DNA of 64,000 nt. Origin: Coprinus comatus (taxonomy: Eukaryota; Basidiomycota; Agaricomycetes; Agaricales; Agaricaceae). This document shows, piece after piece, positions 24,075 through 35,500 of this stretch. The stretch lies in NCBI GenBank assembly GCA_034638255.1, contig JAWPGT010000009.1, positions 930,001 through 994,000 of the forward strand, read 5' to 3'. Each line of letters opens with the position of its first letter. Positions within the stretch are counted from its first letter, which is position 1. Under the pieces are notes generated by a model. The model made no database searches. It was not told where the DNA came from and saw only the letters and a list, made by a program, of their open reading frames with translations. Made by a program: the position numbers and the translations under genes.

Positions 24075-26116
24075 ATGGCTTCACAAACACCTGTATTCGT
24101 GATGAGTGAGTATATGCGCCATGGATTACCTACCAGAGCTCACAACATCCTTAGACACAGCCCCGGAGCGTCAATCAGGGCGCAAAGCACAGATCTCTAA
24201 CATCACTGCTGCAAAGGTCAGATCTACTTTTTAATCTCTGTTTCTGCGATGTTGACGACGGGCAGACTGTTGCAGACGTTATTCGCACCTGTCTCGGGCC
24301 TAAAGCAATGCTGAAGATGATCCTGGATCCCATGGGCGGCATTTTGTGAGCCCTATTAACCACTAAACTTATTATATCGTAACACTCATGATGCGCCCAG
24401 ACTCACTAACGATGGGAATGCCATCCTAAGAGAAATAGATGTCGCTCATCCAGCAGCAAAGAATATGATTGAACTGTCGCGTACCCAGGATGAGAATGTG
24501 GCGACGGAACAACAAGTGTTATTATTCTTGGTACGTCTTGATTCTACTGCAACTGTGTATTTCATTGATGCGGTGCTTAGCCGGAGAGATTCTGGCACAA
24601 TCATTGTCACAGCTGGAGCGCGATATTCACCCTGTAGTCATCATTTCCGCTTACAACAAAGCCCTGAAAGAAGCACTCGAGATTGTGAAACGGGTTTCGA
24701 TCCCCATCGATGTTAACGATGACGAGCAAATGTTGAAGCTGATCAAAACTTCTATCGGTACCAAGTTTGTCGTTCGGTGGTCAGATCTCATGTGCAAACT
24801 TGCCCTGCAAGCTGTACGAACTGTTGCACAAGAGAGGGCTCTTTAAAGACCGTAGATATCAAGCGTTATGCACGAGTGGAAAAAGTTCCTGGAGGAGAGA
24901 TTGAACAGAGCAGAGTGTTGGATGGTATCATGTTGAACAAGGATATCACACATCCCAATATGAGGAGACGCATCAAGAATCCCCGCATCATTTTGCTTGA
25001 TTGTCCTCTCGAATATAAGAAGGGAGAATCCCAGACAAACATGGAATTCTCGAAGGAGACGGATTGGGAGAGAGCACAAGCGATTGAGGAGGAGCAAGTT
25101 AAGGCGCAAGTTGAAAAAATCCTCGAGTTCAAGCCTGATATCGTCTTCACGAAAAGGGAGTATCAGGTATGTTTCGATGCTATTGGCCATAAATCAGTAT
25201 TCACAGGCACTTCCAGATCTTGCACAACACGTTTTCGTGCAACACAACGTCACCGCCCTCCGACGTGTTCGAAAATCAGATAACAATCGCATTGCCCTCG
25301 CTGTTGGAGCTACCATTGTTAATCGGGTAGAAGACCTCCGTGAATCTGACGTCGGTACTAAATGTGGCCTCTTCAACATTGAAAAGATTGGCGACGAGTA
25401 TGTATTCTTTAGTGGATTCCAAGTCGCATTTTGCTAATCAACTTTAGATACTTCACATTCCTCACTGAATGCAAAACACCAAAAGCCTGCACAATTCTCC
25501 TTCGCGGGCCATCAAAAGACATTCTCAACGAGATTGACCGCAATCTTGCTGATGCCATGTCCGTTGCTCGCAACGTTGTATTTGATCCCTCACTGGTACC
25601 AGGTGGTGGGGCAACTGAGATGGCCATCAGCGTCGGTCTACATGCGAAAGCCAGATCAGTCATTGGCGTCGAGGGATGGCCATACAGGGCTGTTGCAGAT
25701 GCCATGGAAGTTATTCCCAGAACACTTGTACAAAATAGTGGTGGCAATGCTATCAGGGTTTTGACTGAACTGAGGGTATGTTCCCGTAATTTATTCAAGT
25801 CAACAAGGATCTCACGAAGGATAGGCCAAACACGCCAATGGCGAGCATTCGTGGGGAGTTAATGGCGACACTGGCAAGATCGTGGATATGAAGGAGTATG
25901 GGCTATACGAATCTGCGAGTGTAAGGATCCAGACGCTCAAGACCGCCATTGAGGTACGTTATTCTCTATCGAAATTATAATACGTGTAAAGCAACAATTT
26001 ATTTATTACAGGCCGCACGGATGTTACTTCGTGTTGATGATGTCGTGCAAGCTGTCAGGAAAGAGCGCGATCAAGGTGCTGCGCAAGGGCCTGGGCCTGA
26101 GGAAATGGAGCAGTAA
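24075..26116 (+). CDS. CCT3: T-complex protein 1 subunit gamma, with three apparent frameshifts
   Basis: Nine exons: 24075-24105, 24155-24216, 24266-24345, 24401-24530, 24581-25166, 25217-25397, 25448-25775, 25825-25953 and 26012-26116. CCT/TRiC is the cytosolic ring chaperonin that folds actin and tubulin; gamma is one of eight essential subunits. Clear family blocks: TCLGPKAMLKMILDPMGG, NDGNAILREIDVAHPAAKNM, IKRYARVEKVPGGEIE, DLAQHVFVQHNVTALRRVRK, VPGGGATEMAISVGLH and WGVNGDTGKIVDMKE. The frame breaks at 24500 (inside the GDGTT nucleotide-binding loop), at about 24832 and at about 25155. Each break is one base short, and restoring three bases makes the coding length exactly 545 codons. An essential single-copy gene is unlikely to be dead, so assembly error is the favoured reading; a relict copy is the alternative. 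Confidence 0.93.
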
Positions 26117-27534
26117 CTTGTTTTGATAGACTAGATTTGCGCGTATTCCATTCTAACATTTGCGTGGCTTGGGGCGGTTATTAAGAAATGCATTACAAAT
26201 ACTAATACCCTTGCCTACTTCCGACAAGTCGTCTTTGCAAACACTAGGATCATTATATGTACTGACGCATGCACAGGTGATACAACTTACAGGACAGACC
26301 CGCCATTAATGAAGATCGGTGAATAATTTTCGTGTGTACGCTGGGTTCAAAAGATCATACAACATCGACTCCGGCTTCCATAACAATATTTAGCACCGGA
26401 CGAACTAACGCGCCTAGCCGATTACAACTTGCATAAGTGTTTCAGCCTCACCTTCATAAGTATTCCTTCACGTTCCCGGCTCTTGACCCACAATCTTTCT
26501 AATAGTCTTAACGATCAAGGAATAAAGCTATGATAAGACTTGGTCTCAAAATAGACTTTTTACGGGTTTTCGGAATCGGGCAGCTCCGATGATGATTAAC
26601 CAATTGACGGGTAAAAGGAAGAAAGCACTTTCGGAAAGTATTGGTATTAGCCAACAGCCCAACAACAGCCACCAACTTATTTTTATTATTTGAGTCTTCC
26701 GATATTTTCTCGCACCTTTGTGACCCTGAAAAAGAAGTTAAACGCAAGTACACAGTGATATAAGTATTATGACGCATCGGTGCCGTATCATTTGATTGTG
26801 AGGCTTCGCCCATTGTTCATAATCTGACTAACAAATCCCGCCGAAAGCTTAGATCTTGCTAGTATTTGCAGTGGTGCTATTATATGGGTTCTCGGCGAAT
26901 TAAACCAGTTGTATCTGAGATTGTAACGATGTTCAAGTTCTTCTTTCTTAGTCAACCGGTGTATATACATACCTACTAGTCACCTTTCGCGGATTTTATT
27001 GTCAAAATCCGAGACAGTAGTCCACAAAGGGTCCGAACAGATCGCGTATAGGGTTCCAACGCGGTATGTATCATTTGAAACATGTTATACATTGGCGCCA
27101 CTAACGAGCATCTTACTGATCACACGTCTGGATATTTGAAGGTGGATACTTTCCATCCGGAGGCCCAATAATTTTCTTACATATTCCCCAACGTTCTCCC
27201 TCTCATTGTAGCACTACTGTTTGATAGACCGGATCTCTTGGCTGTTTACTCTTACGTTCTTTATTAACGTTCTTGTTTAGTGTTGCCCTCCGGGCTTAGT
27301 AGGAAGAGTCGTGGGATTATCCGAGGTGTTGAGAATCATGGATTCTGGAATATTCGAAAATGCCAAGTTGCAATCATGTTTAGTATTGTTAATTGCTGGA
27401 GCTGGCAGGTAAGTTTATCGATTAATGTAGCTTACGGTTGTTGAATAGAGCTTTATGGGTGTTGATTTCTAGCCTTGAACGTGTTGTTGGGAGTAAGTGG
27501 TATCTGTTGTACAGATATTTAATTTTGACATCTG
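26117..27534. other. Intergenic, no gene recognised
   Basis: AT-rich. Short minus-strand ORFs near 26508-26970 show no domain and no splice chain. No repeat or mobile element recognised. Confidence 0.5.
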
Positions 27535-27995
27535 TGGAGTAATGAATTAACCAATCTGCTGATTTTCGCGAGTCTCATTGTTTTTCGTAATGTCGATAAA
27601 TTAACCACAATTTCAATTTCATGCTCAAAGCTTCTTTACTCTCTGCTATCTTAGCAGCGTTCATGGTTGAAGCTGCGAAAGCGATTGAAATTAATCCTAT
27701 GGAGAAGCCCGCATACCTCCTGGAAATGCTAGTTATGCTTCAACTCAGCGCGTCAACTACCAAAGCCAACGCTCAAGTTAACTTTCAGTCAGGAAAACTT
27801 GAACTTCCTGGCTTTCTCCTTATCCTCACCAAACGAGCTGTTACATCCAGTAATCTGCCCGTATCGATCTTCATAAGCGTTGGTGGCTATTTCTTCGATT
27901 CATTATCTCCTGCGATTCATACAGTATATGTTGTACTAGAAGTGCAGATGGTCCAGGAAACTTTCTCTGCCGCTTCACGGTTGGACTATTTATGA
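27535..27995 (+). pseudogene. Degenerate DUF6535 fragment
   Basis: WSNELTNLLIF at 27535 and then ASLLSAILAAFMVEAAKAIE (from about 27630) match the start of the DUF6535 domain in the gene at 47847-50098, which reads NWSSELSNLLIF and ASLFSAIVTAFTVEAAKATE at the same two positions with an intron between them. Here the expected donor reads GCGAGT instead of GTGAGT and the joining phase does not fit. Farther on, GGYFFDSLSPAIHTVYVVLE resembles the family's second membrane segment. The ORF then stops at 27995, far short of the usual length, and no downstream domain remnants were recognised. I read it as a truncated, decayed paralogue; a very short functional derivative is less likely. Confidence 0.6.
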
Positions 27996-29026
27996 CAGAG
28001 GGTGGATGCGCACGCATACGATATGAATGTCTGTTTACTTAGCTTTGGATTAGGTAGCCACGGTTCAATATTCAATAGCAGCAATGAAACAATCGAAATG
28101 GTTTATAAGTGTATAATATATGGACTTGTTGATATACTCTGCGATCGTGATTTAACACGGTTAGACTATCAGAATATACAAATTCATACATTGGCAGTGT
28201 GTACTAACGAAATCGAAATCGTTCAATCTTTAACATTGTTTTGGTGAGTGCTCCCTGCGTTGAACGTTAACTTCGTTGATCATTTTACACACGATGACGT
28301 CATTTAAAGTGACACTTGAGTGACACTCCTGATTTGTGTTTTTCTCATGAACAGTCGTGCTTCTTATTCCGCATTACAAAGTCAAGCAGCATGAATTTGC
28401 TACTAATACTGGCCTCCAGGGTGATGCGTCGGTGGGCACCTAACTCATAAGGTTTAGACCAAATGTTATGTTCACTTGGATACAGACGATGGGTAAAAAA
28501 CAATAATGTTGTTGTAATTCTAATTTCTTGTTTTCTTCTCAACGTTACTACCAGGGTCACCCATTAGTCACCCACCTCGTTTCCGGCGCGCATAACACTT
28601 GACGTCCGCCCTGTCAACCTGTAGTGCTGCACCGCCAAAGGGCTGGGCAAGAAGCAGCAACCACTTTAAGATAACACCTTCCCACATCGGTAGATCAATT
28701 CATTCGGTGTGGCAACGTGCCTTCTTATTCATAAACAAATCATTTTACAAAAAGTGACAACCTGATTTTTCTGACACAAACTGGGTACAATGTACTATGA
28801 AGGAGTTGGATAAAACCCATAAACATAATGGCGTTAGTATTCTTGATGCTTCTTATCGCGAGATCGACACATGTTAACCATTCGCCATCAAAAATAGTAC
28901 AAGGCGATGACAGATGTCCTAGCCGCCAGTGTAATAAATACAAAAGACCACGAGGCAGACACCTTGACTTGCTTAAATATCACAAATGACTTAGCCCACA
29001 TATACATACCTCTTTCTCATATTGCA
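27996..29026. other. Intergenic, promoter side of paralogue D
   Basis: No gene supported. Just before the ATG at 29027 the sequence CCCACATATA (about 28995-29004) matches the equivalent position upstream of paralogue B. Confidence 0.45.
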
Positions 29027-30107
29027 ATGGCGGAATCAAGTCAGTATCGACAATCCTCACATATATGCACTCAAAATGAATATCATCTATCTAGGTTTTA
29101 ATGCGCGTAGTCCATTCGCTAGTCATATTGCTCAGGCGTCTGTTACGGCGCTTAAAATCATTAAGATCACAGAGGTGAGTTTATGTCGAAAAGGCTGTAT
29201 TAGGTTTGCCCTCATCCTTGTTGTAGAATGTAAATCACAATAAAGAGGTGTTCAATGCCCTTGGAGAGAAAGTCGGCTCTCTAATGGAGGTTGTCCTAAG
29301 TCGGATTAATGAGAAAGATCCGAACAATGCCACAGAGATATCTTTATTCTATACTGGTGTTAAGGAGCTGCCGGGGTGGGTTTTTGCCTTCAAATCATTT
29401 GAGTATGATTTATAAACCAGCATTACCAATAGTTTTCTAGAGAAGATCAAAAGGCAAATCAAGAAACATGCAAATCGTCCAAAATACATCAGAGCATTCT
29501 TCTTGATAGCAGGCAAAAGTGTTTTGGCAGATTGCAGCGATCAGTTGCGAAAGGCTGAGAATCGTTTCCGGGTATGTTCTCGAAATCTTAACGTCTTTAT
29601 CTTTCGAGTTCTCTGAACATCAGTACTGTAATAGGCCGACTATATTGTCGATAAGTTGACGATCAAGGAGAATAAAGTTTTCACGACAGAAGTCAAGCCA
29701 TCCCAATCAACACCGTCAGTTAATATAATCCCAACAATTAGCGCGGTACCACCATCACCTTCAATAAATGCGGTTCCGGTTCTTTCGGGTAATGTATCCC
29801 CAACGCCATCGAATGAATTAATCCTACCACCGTCGACAAATATCACTCGACCACCGTCAATGAGAGGCTCGTTTGGGGCAGGTTCTTCCCAATCATCTCA
29901 ACTTGTTCAGACACCACCAGAGGCAGCTGATATTTTTGCATTGATGCAAAGGGGTAAGTGAATACCACACGTACGGGGAGCAAAGTCTAACATTAAATTC
30001 CGTTTGTAGCGAAGACACAGTTCATCATAGGCAATGGAACAGCTACGATCATCAATGAGGGAACATCTCATAGCATCACAGGCGATGGCAACACATATTA
30101 CGCATAA
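29027..30107 (+). CDS. MLKL-NTD/HeLo-like helical protein with RHIM-like motif (paralogue D)
   Basis: Six exons: 29027-29039 (micro-exon), 29095-29174, 29227-29375, 29433-29571 (the family's 139-nt exon), 29635-29953 and 30010-30107; frame intact, 265 aa. Order: short helix FASHIAQASVTALKIIKITE; NVNHNKEVFNALGEKVG; FLEKIKRQIKKHANRPKYIR; a Pro/Ser/Thr linker (TPSVNIIPTISAVPPSPSIN); and a C-terminal segment with IIGNGTATIINEG followed by SHSITGDGNTYYA ending the protein. The domain plan and intron positions match paralogues A-C, although overall sequence identity is low. A predicted amyloid-gated effector of the same type (inference). Lengths are shorter than typical HET-S or MLKL proteins because there is no middle domain. 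Confidence 0.75.
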
Positions 30108-33031
30108 GAGAGTAGTTTGAGTTCTGTCCTAGTTGGATTATTCCTTAGTGATAATAGGTGGCAGTGTTTTTCATTTGATTGAGGGGTTGGTATCGATATT
30201 TTTATATAATTGTACTATTTTCGCTCTACATCTTTAAAAATGGATTTACAAAATTACAACAGTGGGGTTAAAAGGAATCAACTGAAAGATAAGAAATCTC
30301 AAGATCTCAATCGTAGAGTAACATGTCAGACTTTGAAGGTTCGAAGATGGGATCGTTTCTGTCGGAACAAACAATGACAAGGCATGATTGAATCTTCAAC
30401 AAGAATATGGTGACACAATTAAGTAGGTAAATAAAGGTCAAAGTTTTGGTATCAGGAGGCATAGGAAATGGGAAAACAGTGGTTATCATTTATGGGTTAT
30501 GTAAAGCGCTTGTAGAGCAAGAATGGGTTCACGGTGTTGTGATTTTATATAGTGATAAAGCGAAGAGTGATCGTAAACGTTTAAACTAGTTGATCGAAAT
30601 TAAGTTACAGTTGTTCTAAGGAAGAGGCTACGCAGGAACCGCGGAAGAGTCGGCGGCCTGAGGCAGCAGCAACTTGTTGGGGATGACTCGATAAGTGGCT
30701 GAAGGAGGTTCTACAGGAATTATGAACAATAGCGCTTTTCTTGTCATTTGAAGGGTAATTCTGCCTACTAATTACATGGTATTGGAGAGCCATGGTAGCC
30801 ACCAGTTTTATATTAGCGCCAGTCTTTTCTTCTCAATTTCCTTACAATTTTCCTTGCTTATTTTATTCTCTTACTAATCTTTGCCATAGTTCTCTTCTTT
30901 TTTTATTTTCTTCTTGTCTGTTTCTTCTTTTATTCTTTTATTTTATTCTTCCCTTTTTGGAAAAAGCGAGTGTGTGGTTGATGAAGGTTGTGAAATATAA
31001 ATATTGAGAGCATCGTACTAGTTCCACCAACATTTCCCATTCTTTCTCAATTTCTCCGGCTCTCTCAGAAAAGTATTTTCTTACCCAAGTATAAGTGATT
31101 TAAGTAGAACTATGTCTCTTGGACTGGGACGTTTCTCCATCCTTATTTAGGCCGTTAGCCTTGGCATTCAACATTTATTAATCATTTACGCTGTTAAAGG
31201 TATCCGAAGTTTTACAACAATTTATCTCCTCTTCGTCATGGAAGGTTCTGCATGTTCTTCAACTCCTCCAAACGTGCACAAGGAAAGGAGAAACAACATT
31301 TGGCAACCTCTACATCCCAGAAGGATTTACACTGGAGAATACGTAATGCAATCACCGAATTGAGTGTCTAGTAGCCTGTATCTCCTAAGGGTACGATTTG
31401 ATCCTTCAGGCCAAATATGTTTTGAATATATTAAATGTTCTATACTATCGCCATCTAACTTTGGGAGACGTCAAATTGACAATGAAGTTAGAAATAAATT
31501 TGCAAGGTATCGACCAAACAACTTGAAGGATTGCTTCCACTCATGAGCATTTTCAATATATTTTTTCTTGGATCAGAACCATCCACTTCCACTGTGCTAG
31601 GTCCTGTTGAAGTCCCTTCAGGGGAAAAGAAAACACTGATGAGTTCATAAGCAAACCTTAAAGTGTAGGAGAGATTCGGCACTGCAGAAGAATGACTCCG
31701 AGGCTAATCTTTGATTCGTTTCGCTCTGCTCTGAGAGCACAATTTGCGCCTCTGTCGTATGCTGGTCATCTCATATACCTTGCCGTGAGAACACAGGATT
31801 CCCTTGTTCTAGACATTAGTTAATCCTCGATCACTGGAAAGTAATCTGATAATCAATACATCAGAATAGTAGTGCCTTATTTGAGCTGCTTTGCAATTGC
31901 AAAATGTTTAGCATATACAGGTGATAAACACGAGGCCGTTCTTGAACAGCAGCCTCTAATGTTCGCTTCTTGAATACCATCAGAGTCATGCTGAGAGTTT
32001 GGCAAGATCATGTGAACATACCGTATCGTCATTTGATTTCAGCCTGCACAGTTTGAAGCATAACTCTCATATCCGAGGAATGATTGAGCATCCGCTTTCA
32101 GTGGAGATGAGAAATTAGAACCCTAGACAGTTTCGAAAAATCACTCTGACCTTGACCGTCACTCCAGCCTTTGGTCAAGGAAATTATGTTAATTATTAGG
32201 ATCATTCAAGTTTGTAATGAAATATGTACTTGTGGGTTATGGATCGTAGTTATAATCTATACTGCTGAGTGGCTGCCAGAATTTATCACTCACAAGCCGT
32301 CGTGATTCGTGAATATAATCGAAAATGGGTAAATTGAAAGACAGTGGTAAAACGTGGTAAGTTGATATGAATGTCAAATGCTATGTTTAATGTCGGAAAT
32401 GAAAACACATTTCGTGCATGTGTGATCCACGAGTTCCCTTCGGACTACCCCAGGAGGCTGCAGGAAAAAAATTGCTCAATCTTCTTCGAAGTTAACATTA
32501 TTCAAACTTCGTTGTCTCTTTCTCAAAGATTCAGTAGAATTTGGTATGGCAATGAATGCTGAACGGGTTGATCGAGCGCAATGAGATATATTTGCTCACG
32601 AGCTAGTGATACTTTGACATCCTAACATCCGCCATACGCTGTAACGATGAAACACATTCTCCCCACACTTCATTTCCCACTGACGGTCTCACACGGTAAA
32701 TGAGGCAAGGCGCTTTCACTCAAATTGGGTATTGCACAAACATATAGGGCCTTTCATCAATTTAGTTTTAGAGGAAACAAAAGCTCGGGATCACCTTTCC
32801 ATATTAGTCGCCTCTTTGGATGGTTCCACACACCGAAACATGACGGATTCATTGACTTATGTAGTATGTTTCGTTACGGCAACGTCGAAAACGAGGACTT
32901 CGTACTGACGGAATGCCCAAGTATTTGCCTCATGAAGTCACCAGGGGCGCTAAAATACACCTATATTATCCCAGACGATCGTTGCATTGAGTCAATTATC
33001 ATATTCCGCACCCCTTTATTACTCAACACAT
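30108..33031. other. Long intergenic region, no gene recognised
   Basis: About 2.9 kb with only short ORFs. A pyrimidine-rich tract lies at about 30830-30960. The ORF at 32725-33045 overlaps the next gene's start and has no recognisable domain. No transposon ends or repeats were identified. Confidence 0.5.
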
Positions 33032-33701
33032 ATGCAAGCTTTTGAAGGCGCTCACGACTTCAACCTTCAGGGCGTTTCTTATGTCACCATTGCGGGAGAT
33101 TGCAACTTGGAATCACATTCTTTTGATGTTAATGTATGTGGAAGTAATAATAACGTGTCAATGATGGGGGAGAACAAAGCAGATTGGAAACAATGGAGTA
33201 CGTTCATATTTTCCCATTGTCTTTCCTTGATAATAATATCCGTTGTTTTCCGTAGCGAGATCTTCATCCACTGAGAGTGATGGCCATAATTCATCATTTG
33301 ACGAACCTTATGCATGCTCAAACCTCTTTCAACTTCCACCATCCTCTATAACTTTTATGCCATCAACAGCCTATTCAAGGTCATCCAGCGAGTCCATGGT
33401 GGAATCCACCAGTCACATAATTTCATCAACGGGGCCATGGAGTACGAGCTATAATGACGATACCCTTCCTATTCCATCCGCATCTCCTCAGAGGCCTCAA
33501 GTCACCACAAATCCATCTCCGATTCCTACCACTATCACTATGCGGTCTGACAACTTTCCTGCAGTTACAACAATACCTCCGATATTGAAAGGAGAAGTGG
33601 TTGTGCCGCTAGGGATGGCGGTGAAGGAAAAGAAGCGGAAGTGGTACCACGCGATGCAATTCAGTATCAGAGTATCAATATCCATTCAGAGAAAGTGTTG
33701 A
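33032..33701 (+). CDS. Small protein with tandem N-terminal RHIM-like motifs
   Basis: Two exons: 33032-33197 and 33256-33701; 203 aa, frame intact. The N-terminus reads AFEGAHDFNLQGVSYVTIAG and continues DCNLESH, then FDVNVCGSNNNVSMMGE, so two copies of the G-x-x-N core sit within the first 50 residues. The F-x-GAxxFxIxG arrangement recalls the N-terminal segment found before NACHT domains in many mushroom-fungus NLRs. The remainder is Ser/Thr/Pro-rich and disordered, ending in a basic cluster (KEKKRKWYHAMQ). No enzymatic or helical effector domain is seen, so it may act as an adaptor, decoy or detached NLR N-terminus. An additional 5' exon cannot be excluded. Confidence 0.6.
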
Positions 33702-34126
33702 CGATAGTACTACGATCATTATCTAAGTGGCTGGACTACATTTGTACCCTACCCTCATAAATTTCTACTATGATACCCAATCGTGCAGCTTGTAATTCCT
33801 ATCATCCATGTATATTTTTTTGGAGATAAAATTAGGTTTAGAGTAAACTGGAAACAGCGCTTAGATAAGCAAGGAAATTAGTGTGACCCAGTGATCGGTC
33901 TGGCATGGGCCGAGCCTGTGTCTGAAAGTATTTATTTATTATGTTTGAATGGTGAGTGGCAGTGAGAAATCATAATTGCGGAGAACAAGCGACACGGTAT
34001 TGACTTGGTCCGAGCACTGCATTATATTTATTTTTCTGAAATACTTTAGTCACTTAGGCCTCATGGTACTGATTTGGAGGTGCCGAAGTGTTACTTGTGC
34101 CACGCTCCTTTCAAGCTTCAACCACC
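33702..34126. other. Intergenic, no gene recognised
   Basis: Spacer between the motif protein and the BTB pair; nothing recognised. Confidence 0.5.
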
Positions 34127-35312
34127 ATGTTACATTCATCCTTGGACAGTAGTCTTGACCACACACCGGAATCTACCATTTCTATGACCCACGCACCCGC
34201 TCCAAGTCCCAGTTTGCCAGATAGGAGTCCAAGTCCTGCTTTGTTTTTGCCACCTCCACCCACTTACTACTCTCCTCTTCCAAGCCAACCGATTTCAGAC
34301 TGGAAACTTATAGCGGTACAACATCCTGACTTTTGGTTCCATGATGGATCTATAGTCCTCTGCGTCGACAAGACTCTATTTCGGGTCCATCAAACCATCT
34401 TGGGAAAACATTCCGAGATTTTCGATGATCTATTCAACGTTCCACAACCAACCGCGACACAGGAGGATCTGGTAGAGGGCTGTCGTGTGGTTCTATTACA
34501 TGATGCGAAAGAGGACTTTGTAGATCTTTTGAATGCTATTTACCACCCTTCGTGCGTACATTCTACCCTCTAACCGTTTTCTAGAGGCCAAATAATCCTA
34601 TAGTTATTTCGACGACTTTCATCCTCAGTCAGCGCTTGACGATGTACTCACTTTTGTGGGTGGAATTCTCAGACTCAGCACCAAGTATCTCATTCGTTCG
34701 CTCCGTCAACGATGTATCGCTCTCCTCATTTCTAAATTCCCCATTACATTTTCCGACTACCAAGCGAAATCTGCAAGAACCTCGGCTGAAAAATACAAAA
34801 CAGATTCGATTATGCGCACCATTCGTCTAGCACAAGAAACCAACGTTCCCGAAATTCTCCCTTACGCATTCTACTGTGTCGCTCGTATGAATTCGAAACG
34901 ATTACTCAAGCCAAGAGACCACGATATCTCATGGAAAGACAAGACAATCTGTGTTATTGGGAAAGAGAGATTACGTTGGGCAGAAATGAGTCTCTCACAT
35001 TCATTCCTACTCGTCTTCCAACCTGCACCAACATGTACTTCATATATATGTTCCGAAGCAAGATCACCACATGCAGAATGGCATGTCATTGACGCTTCTA
35101 AATCCCCTAACCCTCTACGATTATATTCGGGCTGGAATCGGCTGAACGTGTGCAGTACGTGCATAGCGCATTGTCAGGGTCTTCATCAGAAAGGTCGTGA
35201 GGAAGTGTGGCAGAGGTTACCATCGTTTTTTGAGATGGGGACTTGGGAGAGTTTAAGGAAAACACAGAATATGGCGGATAGTGGAGCAGATGAAAGGAGG
35301 CGAAGCGGTTAA
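34127..35312 (+). CDS. BTB/POZ domain protein 1 of a tandem pair
   Basis: Two exons: 34127-34551 and 34604-35312, 377 aa; the start is the ATG in the ACCACC context. A Pro/Ser-rich leader of about 60 residues precedes a BTB domain with HPDFWFHDGSIVLCVDKTLF, then RVHQTILGKHSEIFDDLF and LLNAIYHPS. The C-terminal half continues GGILRLSTKYLIRSLRQRC and ends with a Cys-containing region (LNVCSTCIAHCQGLHQKGRE) and a FFEMGTWESL terminus. BTB domains mediate dimerisation and often bind Cullin-3; the role of this fungal subfamily is unknown. The intron lies at the same place as in the neighbour at 35501, supporting tandem duplication. Confidence 0.85.
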
Positions 35313-35500
35313 TTTGTTTCTTTTAAAAAACAATTTTCCAATTGTTTACTTTTAATAACCCATCAAATGCCCTGAGCGTCCTGATGGCGGACGGACCAGG
35401 GACAGGGTCGGACCGTGGAAATGTTACCTTAATGATATTCGCTTAGCCTAGCTTAGCCTCCTATGTATTTACACCCTTGTCGTTATACTTACCTACTACC

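Noticed and set aside
25151..25200. Alternative 40-nt in-frame intron in CCT3 avoiding the third frameshift
   Set aside because: It would replace the conserved K-E-G-V-S-DLAQH block with a non-family sequence (REYQALP), while one missing base plus a 50-nt intron restores the block.
27621..28247. Small secreted killer-toxin-like protein
   Set aside because: The N-terminus looked like a signal peptide, but it aligns with the DUF6535 first membrane segment and has no cysteine pattern.
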